DNA of 64,000 nt from Raphanus sativus (GCF_000801105.2 NC_079516.1:45612908-45676907), one strand, 5' to 3'; shown: positions 9,201 through 21,327, numbered from the stretch's first letter. The notes: generated from the sequence alone by a model not told the origin. A program made the numbers and translations.

Positions 9201-9440
9201 TTGACAGAAAAAAAACATTTGTTCACAAAATTCAAAAACGGATACCCTCCAGAAAACATAGCTCAATTTGGTAAAACAGAATGTCAACCCGACTACGTAC
9301 GTACCCATTATGCAAAAAAAAGAGACATAGAAGACGTTATTGCTAAAGTTCATTGCAGCAATCAACCGAGACTTCCTCCGATGGATTTCTACGGAATCAT
9401 TCGAGATATCGAAAAACTATCTTTTTTTTCTTTTTTTCTG
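9201..9440 (+). pseudogene. Unrecognised coding-like fragment
   Basis: An open frame of about 80 residues whose middle looks like real protein rather than AT-rich noise: FKNGYPPENIAQFGKTECQ and LPPMDFYGIIRDIEKL. It is followed by T-rich non-coding DNA and has no splice or promoter context. I do not recognise the family. It is best read as an exon-sized piece of a gene stranded in repeats, possibly moved by a transposon. Confidence 0.4.
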
Positions 9441-9470
9441 AAGTTTTATGTCTATTCTAAAGTGTCTTAA

Positions 9471-11459
9471 TGCTCATGCAGACTCTGTTGCTAATAATTA
9501 ATAAAATCCATGTAACACACGAATCCGTATCTAATTAAAATATACAAATAATATAGTTTTAATCAAACTCATTTTGTTTAGTTTAAAATTTTGAAGTTTA
9601 AAATTATTAATAATTTTTTTAGTATCTTTATAATTGTTCTTGAAAAGCGACTCAACATGTATATATTTAAATTTGGATGATTTCAGTACTTATTTTATTA
9701 TTAGTATTTTTCTATTGAAATAATATAACTTTTATCATTTATATTTCAGTTTGTTGTGAATATTTTACTTTTTATAAAGCAATGGGATTTTTCTATATAT
9801 CAGTAGAGAATTGATTTTAATGATATAAGTTTATTATGAAAAGAGGAAAAAAGAGAATATACTATACAAAAGGCCAAAAGGGGACTAAACAAAAATTCTC
9901 ATCAATTTTTAAGAACAAATAATTTTTTTCAAAAGAGATGATAAACAAAAAAATTAGAAACCGCTAGTAACGTGTACAGTAATATTGTGATTTTGTACAG
10001 TAGAAATATTTATCGTTTCTGAATAATAAACAACTGTGGTGTTGGTTTTTTGTTACACTAACCGTTATTCTTTGAGAACTGCGGTTGCCTTTGAGATATA
10101 TCAACTATTTTAAAGAAACAGAATTGTTGTCTACACACAAAAGATGTTACTACATGACCATATAAATATAACAAAAGTAACATACATCCAATTATACTAA
10201 ATATATAAATTACATGACAATGTTCATAAATTAATATATGTTTTTTAAACAACATCATAAATTAATATATGTTATGTTGGCAACACCATAATTTTTGATA
10301 GCCGGAAAAATGTGGACGTAGAATCCTACAACAAATGGTAAGTGTTTTTTGAAACGAATCACAAGACAAGACACATCCATTAGAAAAACCGCTGATAACT
10401 CTATTATTATTGATCTCCTTAGAGTATCTCTAAAAGCACTTTTTGATTATTATTTTTGGTTAATTCTATTTTGAAGTTTCATAAACTCTATATTTAAAGT
10501 TTTAAAGTGTTTTTCTCCAGAACTAAAATTTCAAAACTGATTTCAAAAATATTTGCATTTTAAATTATGGTCTTTATACTTTTCACAACTAATATAAAAT
10601 CATATTTTTTTTTATAAATAACTAACACGTATATAAAATATTACAAAATACTAATTAATAAAAGTTTATAGTAAAATAAAACTAGAAATAAAAAAATATT
10701 TAAATATTAAACTACAAGTAAAATACCACATTATTCCACAAAAAGACGCCAAAATAACAACAACAACCATCTTTAGTTACAGAAAATTTGTTTGGAAAAT
10801 ACTTTGAAATCTTTGAGTTTCCAGAGCAAATTTACCAGATTATTTGTGTTGTTCTAATATTTAAATTTCTATAATAATTATCTCTTCATGTACTTTTTAA
10901 AAATGATTTTATTAAGTTTGTTTTGTAATATTATTGTTGTCTAATTTTAATTTTAAAATAATTTAAAGCTTGTTTTAAAAATTTTATTTAATTTTACGTG
11001 TAAAAATTAAATTTATAGAAATTAATCTGAGATTTATGAGATATAAACTTTTTAAAAATTAAAATGAAAAATGAGAAAATATTAAAAAATAAAAAGATAT
11101 GAAACTTCAAATTTAAAATTTTGAGTATTGAAATTTCAAATATGAAGTTTCATTCCTCAAAATATATTTGAAGTTTCATTCCTCAAAATTTCAAATTTGA
11201 AGTTTTAAAATTTTTTTTGCCAAAAACTATATATTTGAAGTTATACAATATCTTTTGTAGTTCTTATACGAAGGCACTTGGTTAACATTTTCTGGTAGTC
11301 TGGTTCACTTTACATAAACAACTCCGTACAGTGAGTATTTTTATTAAATAAATATTCTTTTTAAAAAAAAAATATCGAAGAAACATTACTCAAAAATTAC
11401 ATGATTTTCTATCATGTTCCCTTATTAAAAAGTAACTAGATAAAGGAATCGTTCTCTTA
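9471..11459. other. AT-rich intergenic DNA with old repeats
   Basis: No gene seen. From about 10430 to 11260 there is a decayed repeat that begins GAGTATCTCTAAAAGCAC and contains several copies of a TTTCAAATTTGAAGTTT-like palindromic motif near 11100-11240, consistent with an old foldback element. Confidence 0.55.
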
Positions 11460-11980
11460 GAGCATCATTATTGATGTGACTTATGTTAGAGCCCTTAGCA
11501 TATTTTATTAATACTTTTATGTTTAAGGACTTTGCTAAGGACAATTGATAAATTTTAGACTATTGGTGGGACAATTGATCAATTACACGAGAAACTGAAA
11601 TTAAAAAAATAAAAACAGAATCGGAACTTCAGAGGGAAAATCAGCGAAAAGACGTTCGCAGAAGAAGATCGCATTGGAGAACATGAACTGGGTAAGGTTT
11701 TTCTCCACACTATTCACCAGTAAACTCTCCATATCTGACACCGACGACGAAACTGAACGGAGAGAAGAGAAGAGATGGGTCACCGGAAAAAGAAAAGATC
11801 GATGACGACTATCGGTCTTCGATTACATCTCTCCACGTATCCACTGCTGTCACGTAGCCAAAAGGGACGAAGCAGAAAATGCCTTAATTAAGGCCCGTTT
11901 CCATCGTCCTTTAGTCTTTTTTATTTTTTTAACCCAAAAACGTAAAGGACTTGGTCCAAGGGACGCCGATAATGATACTC
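11460..11980. mobile_element. Tourist/Harbinger-like MITE
   Basis: 521-bp element with inverted ends GAGCATCATTATTGATG and CGCCGATAATGATACTC, flanked on both sides by TTA (11457-11459 and 11981-11983). A three-base TTA or TAA duplication is the signature of PIF/Harbinger elements. No transposase frame; a short minus frame inside is not convincing. Confidence 0.65.
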
Positions 11981-12918
11981 TTATACTCTTATTAAAAAGA
12001 AACTAAATGTGCTGTATAAAGAGACATGACATGACTTGTCACATGATATTTTATAATTTGAAGAATCTAACCATAAGTAGCGTGAACATGATTTTGTTTG
12101 GAACACGTATGTGAGCCAGCAACAGCAATATAATTGTACCCCTTCTCTGCTTTTCTCACATAGTTGATTTTCAAACCGTTTTGCTTTGTCTCCTTAACCG
12201 ATTTCGAAGATCTTATAAAATCAACAATCATATAACAAACGAAAAAAAAAAAACACACACACACACACAAAATATAAAAATTATAAAAAATATTTAATAA
12301 ACTATACTTATTTTTTTTTCTTGTCTGTCTTTTGGAGTTTTGCATATAATGTGTATGCTTGAATCTCATTTTCGTTCATATTTAATAAATTTTTCAAAAA
12401 TATAAAACTGAAAGCACCGTAAAACAATACAAGTTATTGTTAGTGAATTGTTAGAACATAATATTTAATCTCTACAAGAATAGATATAGAGCTATATATG
12501 AAGAACTATATAAATCAAATTTATTTGATAACAATCGAACACTGATTTAGCTTTGGTATAGTGGATAAAAAACTTGCTAATTAAGAAACCACGTTTGAAG
12601 AGTCTGCAAGGACACTTTAGAAGTGTGAACTGAATAAAGATTATCAAACCGTGAAAGATTTATTTTTGGACGTTTATAATAGCAACATTTGATGAATTTG
12701 TTGGCTGATACAATAGACATTTGTGAGTATACCTGCCTTGTGTGTGTATATGTAATATGTTTGTTAACAATGTGTGGGCAAACTTAAAGTGCATTCTGCT
12801 AACTCATTTTCAACGCGGAAATAAACAGTTGGAGTGGAACTGAGATTTATTCTATAGTGAATATATTTGAAATATTTTTTTTTTTCATAAACGAGTGATT
12901 TTCAAGGACCGTATATTA
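11981..12918. other. AT-rich intergenic DNA
   Basis: No gene seen. Contains an A-run followed by a short CA microsatellite at about 12241-12269. Confidence 0.55.
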
Positions 12919-13685
12919 TGTAACGTCCTAATTACTGGTATATAGTGGTGTATGTGGAAAGGTTTAATAAAATTATTTGGTTACCAATGTTACTAAATAT
13001 ATTTGTTTTTCTGGTCACATATTCAGAAAAAACTATAAATTAAGCATGTGTGAGATACTAAAAAGATAAATCTATTAGAACAAAGGCAAATCATGTGAAA
13101 AGATGATATAGTGATTATAGGATTAATAAACAAGTATTTTGAATATTCTGAAAATTAATGCACCGACAGTCAGTCGGATTGTGGACCACACAAGCCGAAT
13201 GCGCGGATGTGGAGACACATTGACGAAGAGGTGATGTTAGAAATGGTATCAGAGCCACAACCATAAAATTGTGGAGTCTTTGCGTAGGCTCACACTAACA
13301 AAGATAATATTCATGGGGCGCAACGAAAATGTTGCATTATGTGAGTAACAGTGATTGTAATAACCCGGTTTTTGATATATAGTGGTGCATATGGATAAAG
13401 CTAATATAATTTATTTGGTTACATATGTCATTTATGTGTATTTAGCACTTCAGTCACGTATCAAGAAAAAAAATTCAAAATTAAACATGATTGAATTAGA
13501 ATAGTAGAAAAATGAGTGATTTATCTCAAAGTGATACTATATCATACGAGTGAAATCAAAACACCAAAAAAATATCATCTGGTGAGAACTCCATAAACTA
13601 ATGCACCGAGTATTGATCGAGTTATAGATCTCACGAGCCAAGTGAGTGGACATGGAAGTCCATTGACAAAGCGGTCAGGCGTTAC
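12919..13685 (+). mobile_element. TRIM (miniature LTR retrotransposon)
   Basis: Two related long terminal repeats, 12919-13239 and 13356-13685, start TGTAACGTCC and TGTAATAACC and end near GATGTTA and GGCGTTAC. Between them are only about 116 bp. The primer-binding site TGGTATCAGAGCC at 13244, complementary to initiator tRNA-Met, lies four bases after the left LTR. There is no coding capacity. The LTRs differ at many positions, so the copy is old. A clean 5-bp target duplication was not found. Confidence 0.75.
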
Positions 13686-13748
13686 TTATTCATTATAAGT
13701 TTGATACAGTTAAGCATTTTATTGGATAACAAATATATCTAAAATACC

Positions 13749-13870
13749 AGAGTGCTGGTGGTGTAGTGGTAATATAAACGAGGTTGTTTTTTTGTACTCT
13801 AGGTTCAAGTCACCTTTGATATAAAATGTTACTTTTAAATAGAAATGTTCTATTGCTGATTTTGTTCATG
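13749..13870 (+). mobile_element. SINE-like tRNA-derived head
   Basis: A polymerase III A-box-like TGGTGTAGTGG (near 13758) and a B-box-like GGTTCAAGTCA (near 13802) lie about 40 bases apart, as in tRNA-derived SINEs. The sequence does not fold as a complete tRNA. The 3' border and target duplication are unclear. Confidence 0.45.
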
Positions 13871-13880
13871 TAGAAGATTA

Positions 13881-14034
13881 TGTTTTTTTTTGACAATGTA
13901 GAAGATTATGTCTATAAGATCATCTCTAATGTAAAAATCAATTTTCTCTAAAATATATGTTTTTTTTTGACAATGTAGAAGATTATGTCTATAAGATCAT
14001 CTCTAATGTAAAAATCAATTTTCTCTAAAATAGA
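13881..14034. repeat. 77-bp tandem duplication
   Basis: Two nearly identical units, 13881-13957 and 13958-14034, each with a T-run, GACAATGTAGAAGATTATG and GATCATCTCTAATG. The second unit runs on into the foldback MITE relative, so the duplication copied the MITE's left end. Confidence 0.9.
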
Positions 14035-14235
14035 GTGAAAGTGATTATGAAATAAAATTATTCTAATTTTATTTCACTTTTCATTTTATAATGGAGTATT
14101 AAACAAAAATAAAATAGATGACTCTATTTATGGAATAAAATCTATTATGAAGTGTTGAAACCTTTTTTATTCCATACTCACGTATACTCCATTTTGGTAA
14201 AAAAATGGAGTTTGAATTGGAAATACCGTAAGACT
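13918..14235. repeat. Decayed foldback MITE, relative of 18703-18960
   Basis: Begins GATCATCTCTAATGTAAAA and ends around TGGAGTTTGAATTGGAAATACC; the internal AGAGTGAAAGTGATTATG and ACTCCATTTTGG stretches match the 18.7 kb element in order. Left end duplicated. Confidence 0.6.
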
Positions 14236-15599
14236 AAAAACTGTAGACAACAAGTAGATGTAAATTGTCATGAATTTGGTTGGTGAACAGAACCGTTGGG
14301 AGATGACAATTTTATAAATATCAAATGTGATATATGGTGTTTGTTTATACTTTATAGCCTCTCTGGTAATTATTTTTCGAGTATTGTTGATTGCCTCCTG
14401 AAAAAAAAATGAAACACGTGATTCCTTTAGAAGAAACACGTGATTATTTATGAACGTGAACCGTGTGTGAAGTTAGCAAGTGGGGTCAAAGTTTATGCCG
14501 CAACTGGGAGTTTTCGGTCTCCGTGTTTTGTAATCCCTAAACAATTTGCATGTCGACATCGCGTCTTTCATGCACTGAGCTGGCAGGTTTCAAGTTGCCG
14601 TCGGTAAACAAAATCTTTGGTTCCCCATTTCCACTTGCAAAGCTTAAACACTGATATCTACAGTTTGCTTCTTTTCTGACCAATCGACATATTATATCCC
14701 ACCTTATAAGACATGTGTCTTCTATTCTATTAATTCTTCAGCATGTCCTATTGATCTATGTTGTGTCCACTATTTTTATTTTATAACTGCACTATACGAA
14801 TAAACCTTTTATAATGATAACTGCAACAAAATTATCTACTGGTTTAATACTATCATTACCAAAAAAATAGATTGCAACAAAAAAAACTGTTGAAAAAGTT
14901 AGTTTGCATCGTGGGATCTTTTTGTGAGATGTTTTGTATTAAAATACCGTCAGCCAGTATTAAAATACCGTCAGCCAGTGTAACAAAACATGTTACGAAT
15001 GTTTTATGGATATTAGAATTATATACCTGAACCGACAAGAGTTCGACAAGATCCGGGCCGAATAGATCTGAAAAACTATAGATATCTATATGGATTTAAA
15101 TTTTCAGGAACCGAAGAATGCGGATCCATACACAAGTATGAATACAAAAAATATGATTAAGAAAAAAACACAAGTATTACAATTAAATATCTAGAAAAAA
15201 AGTTAAACAACAAAATATACATGTCCTTTTGAAAAGGCGGATCAGAATCTAGATTCTGAAGACCCGAATGTTCTCAAATATTAAAAAAATAGTTTTATTT
15301 AAAATAAAAAATCATATAAACTTTTTAAAATACACAAAAACAGATTTTATCAATACATAACGGGTCTAGGACAAAAAACAAAAGTTTAAAAATATTAAAC
15401 TTTTTATTTAAATTAAAATACTAAAAATAAATTCACTGTGAAATTATTCACAAGTTTAACAGCAGGTTAATAAACAAAAATCATAATACGGGTCAGAATT
15501 ATTTGGAATCTTCAAAATTTTGATCATATTTAAAATAATAAAAATAATTCATACAATAATTTTAGATAAATTTCATAAAATTCTTAACAAAATATAATT
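14236..15599. other. Intergenic DNA with a dispersed repeat
   Basis: No gene seen. Bases 14620-14790 (CCCATTTCCACTTGCAAAGC through CTGACCAATCGACATATTA and TAATTCTTCAGCATG) recur in part at 16025-16160, and the last part again at 63915-63960. The repeat family is not named. Confidence 0.55.
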
Positions 15600-15742
15600 T
15601 ATCAAAGATAAAAATATTCATGACATAAAATTATTTTTTTCAACAGAAAATATACCCGCCCTTGATAAAAATATTCATGACATAAAATTAATTTTTTCAA
15701 CAAAAAATATACCCACCCTCTGAAGGACGGGTCAGAATCTAG
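15600..15742 (+). mobile_element. Helitron 3' end with a duplicated tail
   Basis: Ends ACGGGTCAGAATCTAG followed by T, the CTRR/T terminus of Helitrons, after an imperfect hairpin (ACCCACCCTC and GACGGGT). The sub-terminal stretch TGATAAAAATATTCATGACA is present in two tandem copies, starting near 15606 and 15662. The 5' TC end was not located. Confidence 0.55.
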
Positions 15743-15870
15743 TATTTTCATAAAGATTGAAATAGATACAACGGTTAGAATATGGAAATAGGAATGATTT
15801 GAAAACGAATCATTTATTACTGCGCCAGAAAACATAATTAATCTTTGGTTAAGTAAAAAAAAGGATAACG

Positions 15871-16004
15871 ATATGTTTCTACATACTAGGAATTTAGGCT
15901 AATCTATAAACGTGTGTTTTTTTATCAACAAGGTTGGTATTTATACAAGACGAATAATGTGAAATATATAGATTAACCTAAATCCCTAGTATGTAGGAAC
16001 ATAT
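15871..16004. mobile_element. Short MITE with long inverted repeats
   Basis: 134 bp with inverted arms of about 38 bp: ATATGTTTCTACATACTAGG at the left and CCTAGTATGTAGGAACATAT at the right, with few mismatches. Non-coding. The superfamily cannot be given, because no clear target duplication was found. Confidence 0.8.
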
Positions 16005-16013
16005 CTTTAAAAA

Positions 16014-16160
16014 ACATAATCTCTGGTTCCCATTTCCACTTGTAACTTTTAACACTCATTGTATCTACAATTTACTTCTTTTCTGACCAATCGACATATT
16101 AAAGGGTATCCGCCTCTTAATTAAATTACATGTGTCTCATTTTTCTTTTTTCATGTGTCT
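16014..16160. repeat. Second copy of the 14.6 kb dispersed repeat
   Basis: Shares CCCATTTCCACTTG and CTTCTTTTCTGACCAATCGA with 14620-14700, then diverges. Confidence 0.7.
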
Positions 16161-16432
16161 CATTTTTATGAAGATTGTATTACAAAATTACAAATACAAG
16201 AACTTATAAATAAAAATATCTTAAAGGCGTGATCGTCTAAATGCAAGAAAAATGAGACGTCCTTTTTAAAAGAATACACAAGAGGATAACAAAAAAAAAA
16301 GAATACACAAGAGTAAAATTCAAGTGGAAAACAATAATGTAGTGAAAGTAAATGGTTTTTCTTTTTGGAAATTTGGAAATTTTCAACGCTATACAGATTG
16401 ATGGTAATAATTTAATAACAAACATATAAGAT

Positions 16433-16815
16433 GATGGGGCAATGAATCTCCGACGTAGCCTATTTTCTTTACACGTAGAATGTGAAGCGCTGATTTGGGC
16501 AATGTAGTGCATGAAGACCCTGCAGTTTTCAGAGGTGGTGTTTGCAACGGATTATTCTCAGTTGGTGAAGATGGTGTCGTCACCCGAAGAATGGCCAGCA
16601 TTTACTACGCATATTGAAAAATTTCGCCGAAGTAAGACTTTCTTCCCTAATTTCAAGATCCGACATATTTCAAGGGCGCAAAACACATTGGCGGACAAGC
16701 TTGCTCATGGAGTAAGGAGTTCACCATCAGCTATATTATATGTCGACTCGATCCCTCCGGTTTGGCTTTCCGAATCGGTGGAATCACGATAGAGTAGTTT
16801 ATTGTTGTCAAAAAA
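16433..16815 (+). mobile_element. 5'-truncated LINE relic (RNase H end)
   Basis: Only the C-terminal RNase H part of a LINE ORF2 remains: LRRSLFSLHVECEALIWAM, then an in-frame TAG at about 16508, then frame 16511-16792 with FATDYSQLVKMVSSPEEWPA and NTLADKLAHG. It ends with TTGTTGTC plus a run of about 15 A at 16811 onward. It differs from the LINE at 2.3-8.0 kb and belongs to another plant LINE lineage. Dead copy. No clear target duplication was seen. Confidence 0.85.
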
Positions 16816-18702
16816 AAAAAAAAAAATTTTTAAAGCCAAAAGGAACTAATCGACAATCTAATATTATTGCAACTAAAAGATCATTAATCCATTAGCATAG
16901 AAACTATAAAATAATTATTTGTAAGTTCTTTTTGAGGATGTTCTAACTTTACCTCAAATTTGATACTATTTTTAAAGTTTACTTCTAAATGATATTTATT
17001 TTTATAAATACCTTAAGTTTGTTATGAAAAAAATAAACTAACCATCGTAAATTATTTATAAATGTATTAAACTTATTTATAGAAGTTTATTAATTCAACC
17101 TCACTCCCTAAATACTGAAACCTACACATTAATTATTAAACTCTTAACCCAAATGTTGGGATATTTTTTATTGAGTATTTTTTAAAAAGTAGTATCCAAT
17201 TTAGTATATTTCAAAAAGTTATCTTTTTCTATTTCTTTTGATTATTTTATTTAGATTTTATTAAATTCTAGTTAAGTAAAAATAACCATATTTTCTTTCT
17301 TATATTTGTTTTAGTTATGCAATATATTTAAATGTGAAAATTCTAATACGTGTTAATTTTTGTAAGGCATATTGAACTGGTAAAGTTATTTTTAATGATT
17401 ACTATGTTTAAAAGTATGATACTTTAAAATATCCGGTTTCGAATTTGGATTGAGAACGCAAGATACACATAAAATACCACTAAATCACTTCAACTTATTT
17501 GTAGTTACTATAACATTTAAAGGTACATAAGATTTTTTTTTTCATTTTTTCTTTAAATTAAATATAAAAAAATTATGTTTATCCAAACAGACCCACAATT
17601 GGTAAGAATCGACTAGGAACTAGTAAGAACCTACATATATCTGAATCGAAACATTAATGAATCCTATAAAGGTACAAAATAACATTTTACCCGAACCCAT
17701 TCAAACATACTATGACAAAGTTTGTCAGACAAACTACCTATAACGTGAAACAAACTTTTTTGCAAAACTAATTTTTATTGCTGTGGGCTTTGGGAGTACT
17801 AAATCTCAGCTATATCTATTATAATGTTGATTGGATATTCTACTCAATATATGATATGTGAAACTTTTAAGAAAATAATCAAAGTAAATAACAATAAGTA
17901 GAGTAACTCCTCGACTGGAACAGCTGATGAAAAAATAGTAGTAAAGCTGTATGCTGCAGAAATTATATGCTCTCATTAAAAATTTTAATAAGATGATTGA
18001 TAACATCATCAGTATACAATTTTGAAATTATTATAAAAGTTAGTATATAATATATTTATTTTAAAATAATAAATATTAAATTATAATATATATAAATAAT
18101 ATATTTGTTATTAAAATTGAATCTTATTTAATTATATAAATTAAATTAAATTTTAAATAAGAAATATTAATATTTAAAAAATAAATGTACAAATTATTTA
18201 AAATATAAATTTATTTTTCGATATAAAATAATTTTGAATATTATCAAATAAAATAAATTAATTATATATAATATATATATAATTTATACATATATTATAA
18301 TTATTTATTAATTGGTAAAGCAATAAATGATTCATATATAATATTATCATAAAATTAATATATAACATATGATTTATTTATTTCTAAATAATATAGTTTA
18401 TTTTATAATATATAATATATAAATATATACTATGTTATGTTATGTTTTTTAATTAAAAATAATGAATGATATGTGTAATTATATAAATTAGATTATAATT
18501 CAAATGTGAAATATATATTTTTTAAATATTTAATCTCAAATTTTATTTTTAACAATATTTGTTTATTATAAAAATAATTTTATATTATTAAATAAAAATA
18601 AATTAATTATATTTCATTTTTTAAATTGTTATAAATTCTAAATGCAAATGCTTTATCAACAGCTCCATATAAATGTATTGGACAAATAGCATTTGAAGAG
18701 TA
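16816..18702. other. Very AT-rich intergenic DNA
   Basis: No gene seen. Bases 18010-18610 are almost entirely A and T with many short ATATAAT/TTATAT palindromes. A weak B-box-like GGTTTCGAATTTGG lies near 17437. Confidence 0.6.
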
Positions 18703-18960
18703 TAAGAGCATCTCCAATGTAAAACTCCATATTTTATTCCAAAATGGAGTAAAAGTAAATATGAAGTAAAAATGCTCCAACCCTACTCCATTTTCCACTC
18801 CATAATAGAGTAATGAACAAATAAAAAATAGATTACTCCATTTATGGAGTAAATTTCATTATGGAGTGGGAAATGAAGTTGGGTTGGAGCATTTCTTACT
18901 CCATTTTCACTTTTACTCTATTTTGGAGGAAAAAATGGAGTTGGATTGGAGATGCCCTTA
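18703..18960. mobile_element. Foldback MITE, best copy of its family
   Basis: 258 bp; ends TAAGAGCATCTCCAATG and TTGGATTGGAGATGCCCTTA are inverted repeats, and most of the element folds on itself through ACTCCATTTT and AAAATGGAGT units. No coding capacity. Decayed relatives lie at 241-432 and 13918-14235. Target duplication ambiguous. Confidence 0.8.
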
Positions 18961-19342
18961 GCATCTTGTAAAATGCTATTATAAATGTTTCTGTAATAAA
19001 TGTTAATTGAATATTAACGAGCATAATGCGTATGCTAATGTTATACCAATCAAACCCTTAGTATAAACATATTTTTAAGAAAAAAAGAAGAAAATCTTAA
19101 TTTTATCTCAGTCGCTTTATAATTATTTTAAAAGATTAATACTTTTAAATTTAATATATTTTAAGGTTTTAGTCCATGTAACAATAGTACAATACATAGT
19201 TTAGTTTTTGAGACCGTTCGAGTCAAAATAGGGTAATACATCCATTTAAACCATCTCAAATTTGGTCAAGTATTGAACTCATATATACGAATCCTAACAC
19301 AGATCTTGTGACTTGAGTACATGTGTACGGTATTCTACAAGA
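18961..19342. other. 3' flank of the aldo/keto reductase gene
   Basis: AT-rich, no gene seen. The right part should hold the 3' UTR of the minus-strand gene that ends at 19343. Confidence 0.6.
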
Positions 19343-21327
19343 TCAGGCACGTCGGTACTCGTCTCCACAGTCACCAATCACTTGAAGAAGATTTTTACCT
19401 TTCTTGGTAGCCTCTTGTATGCTATTCACATCTTCATCATCCAATACCAATGAGAATATAGCGTTTGCATCTTGTATGTGTTCAGCTAACCCTAGCCTCA
19501 CCCCAATCATTGATCCACCAACTCCTTGCTGCGATGAGATTTCAAAACTTTCAGAACAAATAATAAACCAGATTGGATTTTAAGTGTCAAGAGCAATCCA
19601 CATCCATGTGATGTGAGGACTAAGGAAGAATACCTGATCTAGTACGTATCTCACGGCCACGGTCGGAATAGAAACTCCATGTTTTGTGGCTATGCTCTTC
19701 ATCGTGCGAAGCAAACCTTGGAATAGATTCCACCCTCCCCATGCATCAACCATCTGTAAAGGTTAACACTCAAGAATCTTAATAAAGAGATAAATAAAGT
19801 AAACAGTAGAATGATTCCATAAAACTAATATGATGAGAACATTGAACACATACCCTTTTGTACTTTTGGAGAGAAGGAGTATTCAAACTAGGGCCAGCAA
19901 AAGGGATGGTTAGATTGGCATCAAGGAACTTCTCTGACAGTAGACCACCCATTACTGTCCCATATCTACACTCGAAAGACAGATGATGTGTGGTTGTCAA
20001 GTCAGTTGTTAAATAGGAAGGAAACAAAACGAGAGTTAAGAAGAGATTCTACGTTATAAGTTTGACGCCAGTAAGCTCACAAAGCTGAGCCATTCTCTGT
20101 TGAGGACGCATGTCTACAATGGAGTGTTGCACCTGGAAAGAATTTTCACAACATGAACAAAACAACAAAGGAACCTACAAGGAAAACAAAAAAAAAGAAA
20201 GATAAATGATATTCGAAAATCACCTGATTGCTAACAACAGGGATTCCATTCTCTAAGATGATCTCAAGTCTCTTTGTATCAAAATTTGTCAAAGCAACAG
20301 TCTTGATCTTACCTGCAACAGTACAAAAATGATAAATCACAAGAAGGGAGAGGAGAAAACATTAACAACTGTTTATAGACCTTTACCTTCTTCTTTTAAG
20401 TCAGTGAGGTGTTTCAATGCATCAAGATAACCGTCATTCGCGTAATCCCACCTAATATCCAAAACCTCAGATTAGCAAATAACAACAGAGGACAGAGTCA
20501 TAATAAAGAAGAGAGAGAAAGAAAGAAAGACCAGTGAAACTGAAGCATATCAAGAGAAGCCACATCCATTCTCTTCCGTGATATGTCAATGTTTTGACGA
20601 ACATAGCTGCTCGTCATCTTCACTGGAGGAGGCACCCATTTTGTCAAACTGCATCATAACACACAACACCCTAAATCATCATTACACAAAAGTCTGATCC
20701 AAATGGCTTGAAATTGAGTTTTGATCTCTACATTTTTATTTATAATTACCAGGAGGATAGGGCCTAAGCCCTAATCCTCCAGGCCCGAAACCACATCATG
20801 TAATATTAGTTTCGTCCCCAACGGTCACTCTACATACCCTTTAACCTTTTCCAAATACTCTGGTGGACGCTCTCTACGAACCCTATTGATAAAAATGCCG
20901 TAGAGATCTTCTGCAGGACCATCTTCACATCAAGTTAAAACATATTTTAAATATCCAAAAGCTATTAAAAAAATCTTCAACCACTAGCTCTATTAGCTAT
21001 TATATACTTACAGTGATCGGCCATGTCGAAAGTAGAGAGACCGGCGTCGGCGTACCGGAGCATAGCCTCGACGGCGTCGTTTCGATCGATCTTTCCCCAT
21101 CCTCCGCTCGTCTGCCACATTCCATTGACGACTCTGCAAACCTCGAGCGAGTCGTTCCCGTTTTTCAGCTTCGCCCACCGTTCAGCCTCCTTCGTCGTCT
21201 CCACCGAGCAGTTCACCACGGAGCTGGAACCGATTCGACGGCGCGAAACATTGCGGTAAAACCGATTAGATGATGAAGCTGCTGCTACTAGGTTCGTGGC
21301 GATGACGGAATGTACGGACACAGGCAT
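19343..21327 (-). CDS. Aldo/keto reductase, plastid-targeted type
   Basis: Nine exons on the minus strand: 21012-21327, 20838-20922, 20532-20648, 20387-20451, 20224-20312, 20053-20132, 19854-19965, 19634-19753 and 19343-19528. They sum to 1170 bases, 389 residues plus stop, with GT/AG borders throughout. It matches Arabidopsis At2g27680 as I recall it. The first 40 or so residues are rich in Ser, Arg, Val and Ala (VIATNLVAAASSSNRF), like a transit peptide. The aldo/keto reductase fold follows: CRVVNGMWQTSGGW, STFDMADHYGPAEDLYG with the catalytic Asp and Tyr, LTKWVPPPVK with the Lys, LQFHWWDY with the His region, KTVALTNFD, and the C-terminal MIGVRLGLAEHIQDANA. An NADPH-dependent oxidoreductase; substrate unknown. 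It is divergent from ribosomal protein P2, with about 415 bp between the start codons. Confidence 0.93.
20752..20780. other. Near-perfect hairpin in aldo/keto reductase intron 2
   Basis: GGAGGATAGGG pairs with CCCTAATCCTCC across CCTAAG, with one bulged base. It lies in the intron between exons 2 and 3. Purpose unknown; it could be the relic of a small insertion. Confidence 0.6.

Noticed and set aside
13749..13825. Intact tRNA gene
   Set aside because: A- and B-box-like motifs are present, but the acceptor stem and anticodon arm do not fold; a SINE head is more likely.
15228..15260. Another Helitron 3' end (GGATCAGAATCTAGA)
   Set aside because: CTAG is followed by A rather than T and no hairpin precedes it.
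20146..20340. Separate small protein on the minus strand
   Set aside because: It is exon 5 of the aldo/keto reductase read into its flanking introns.
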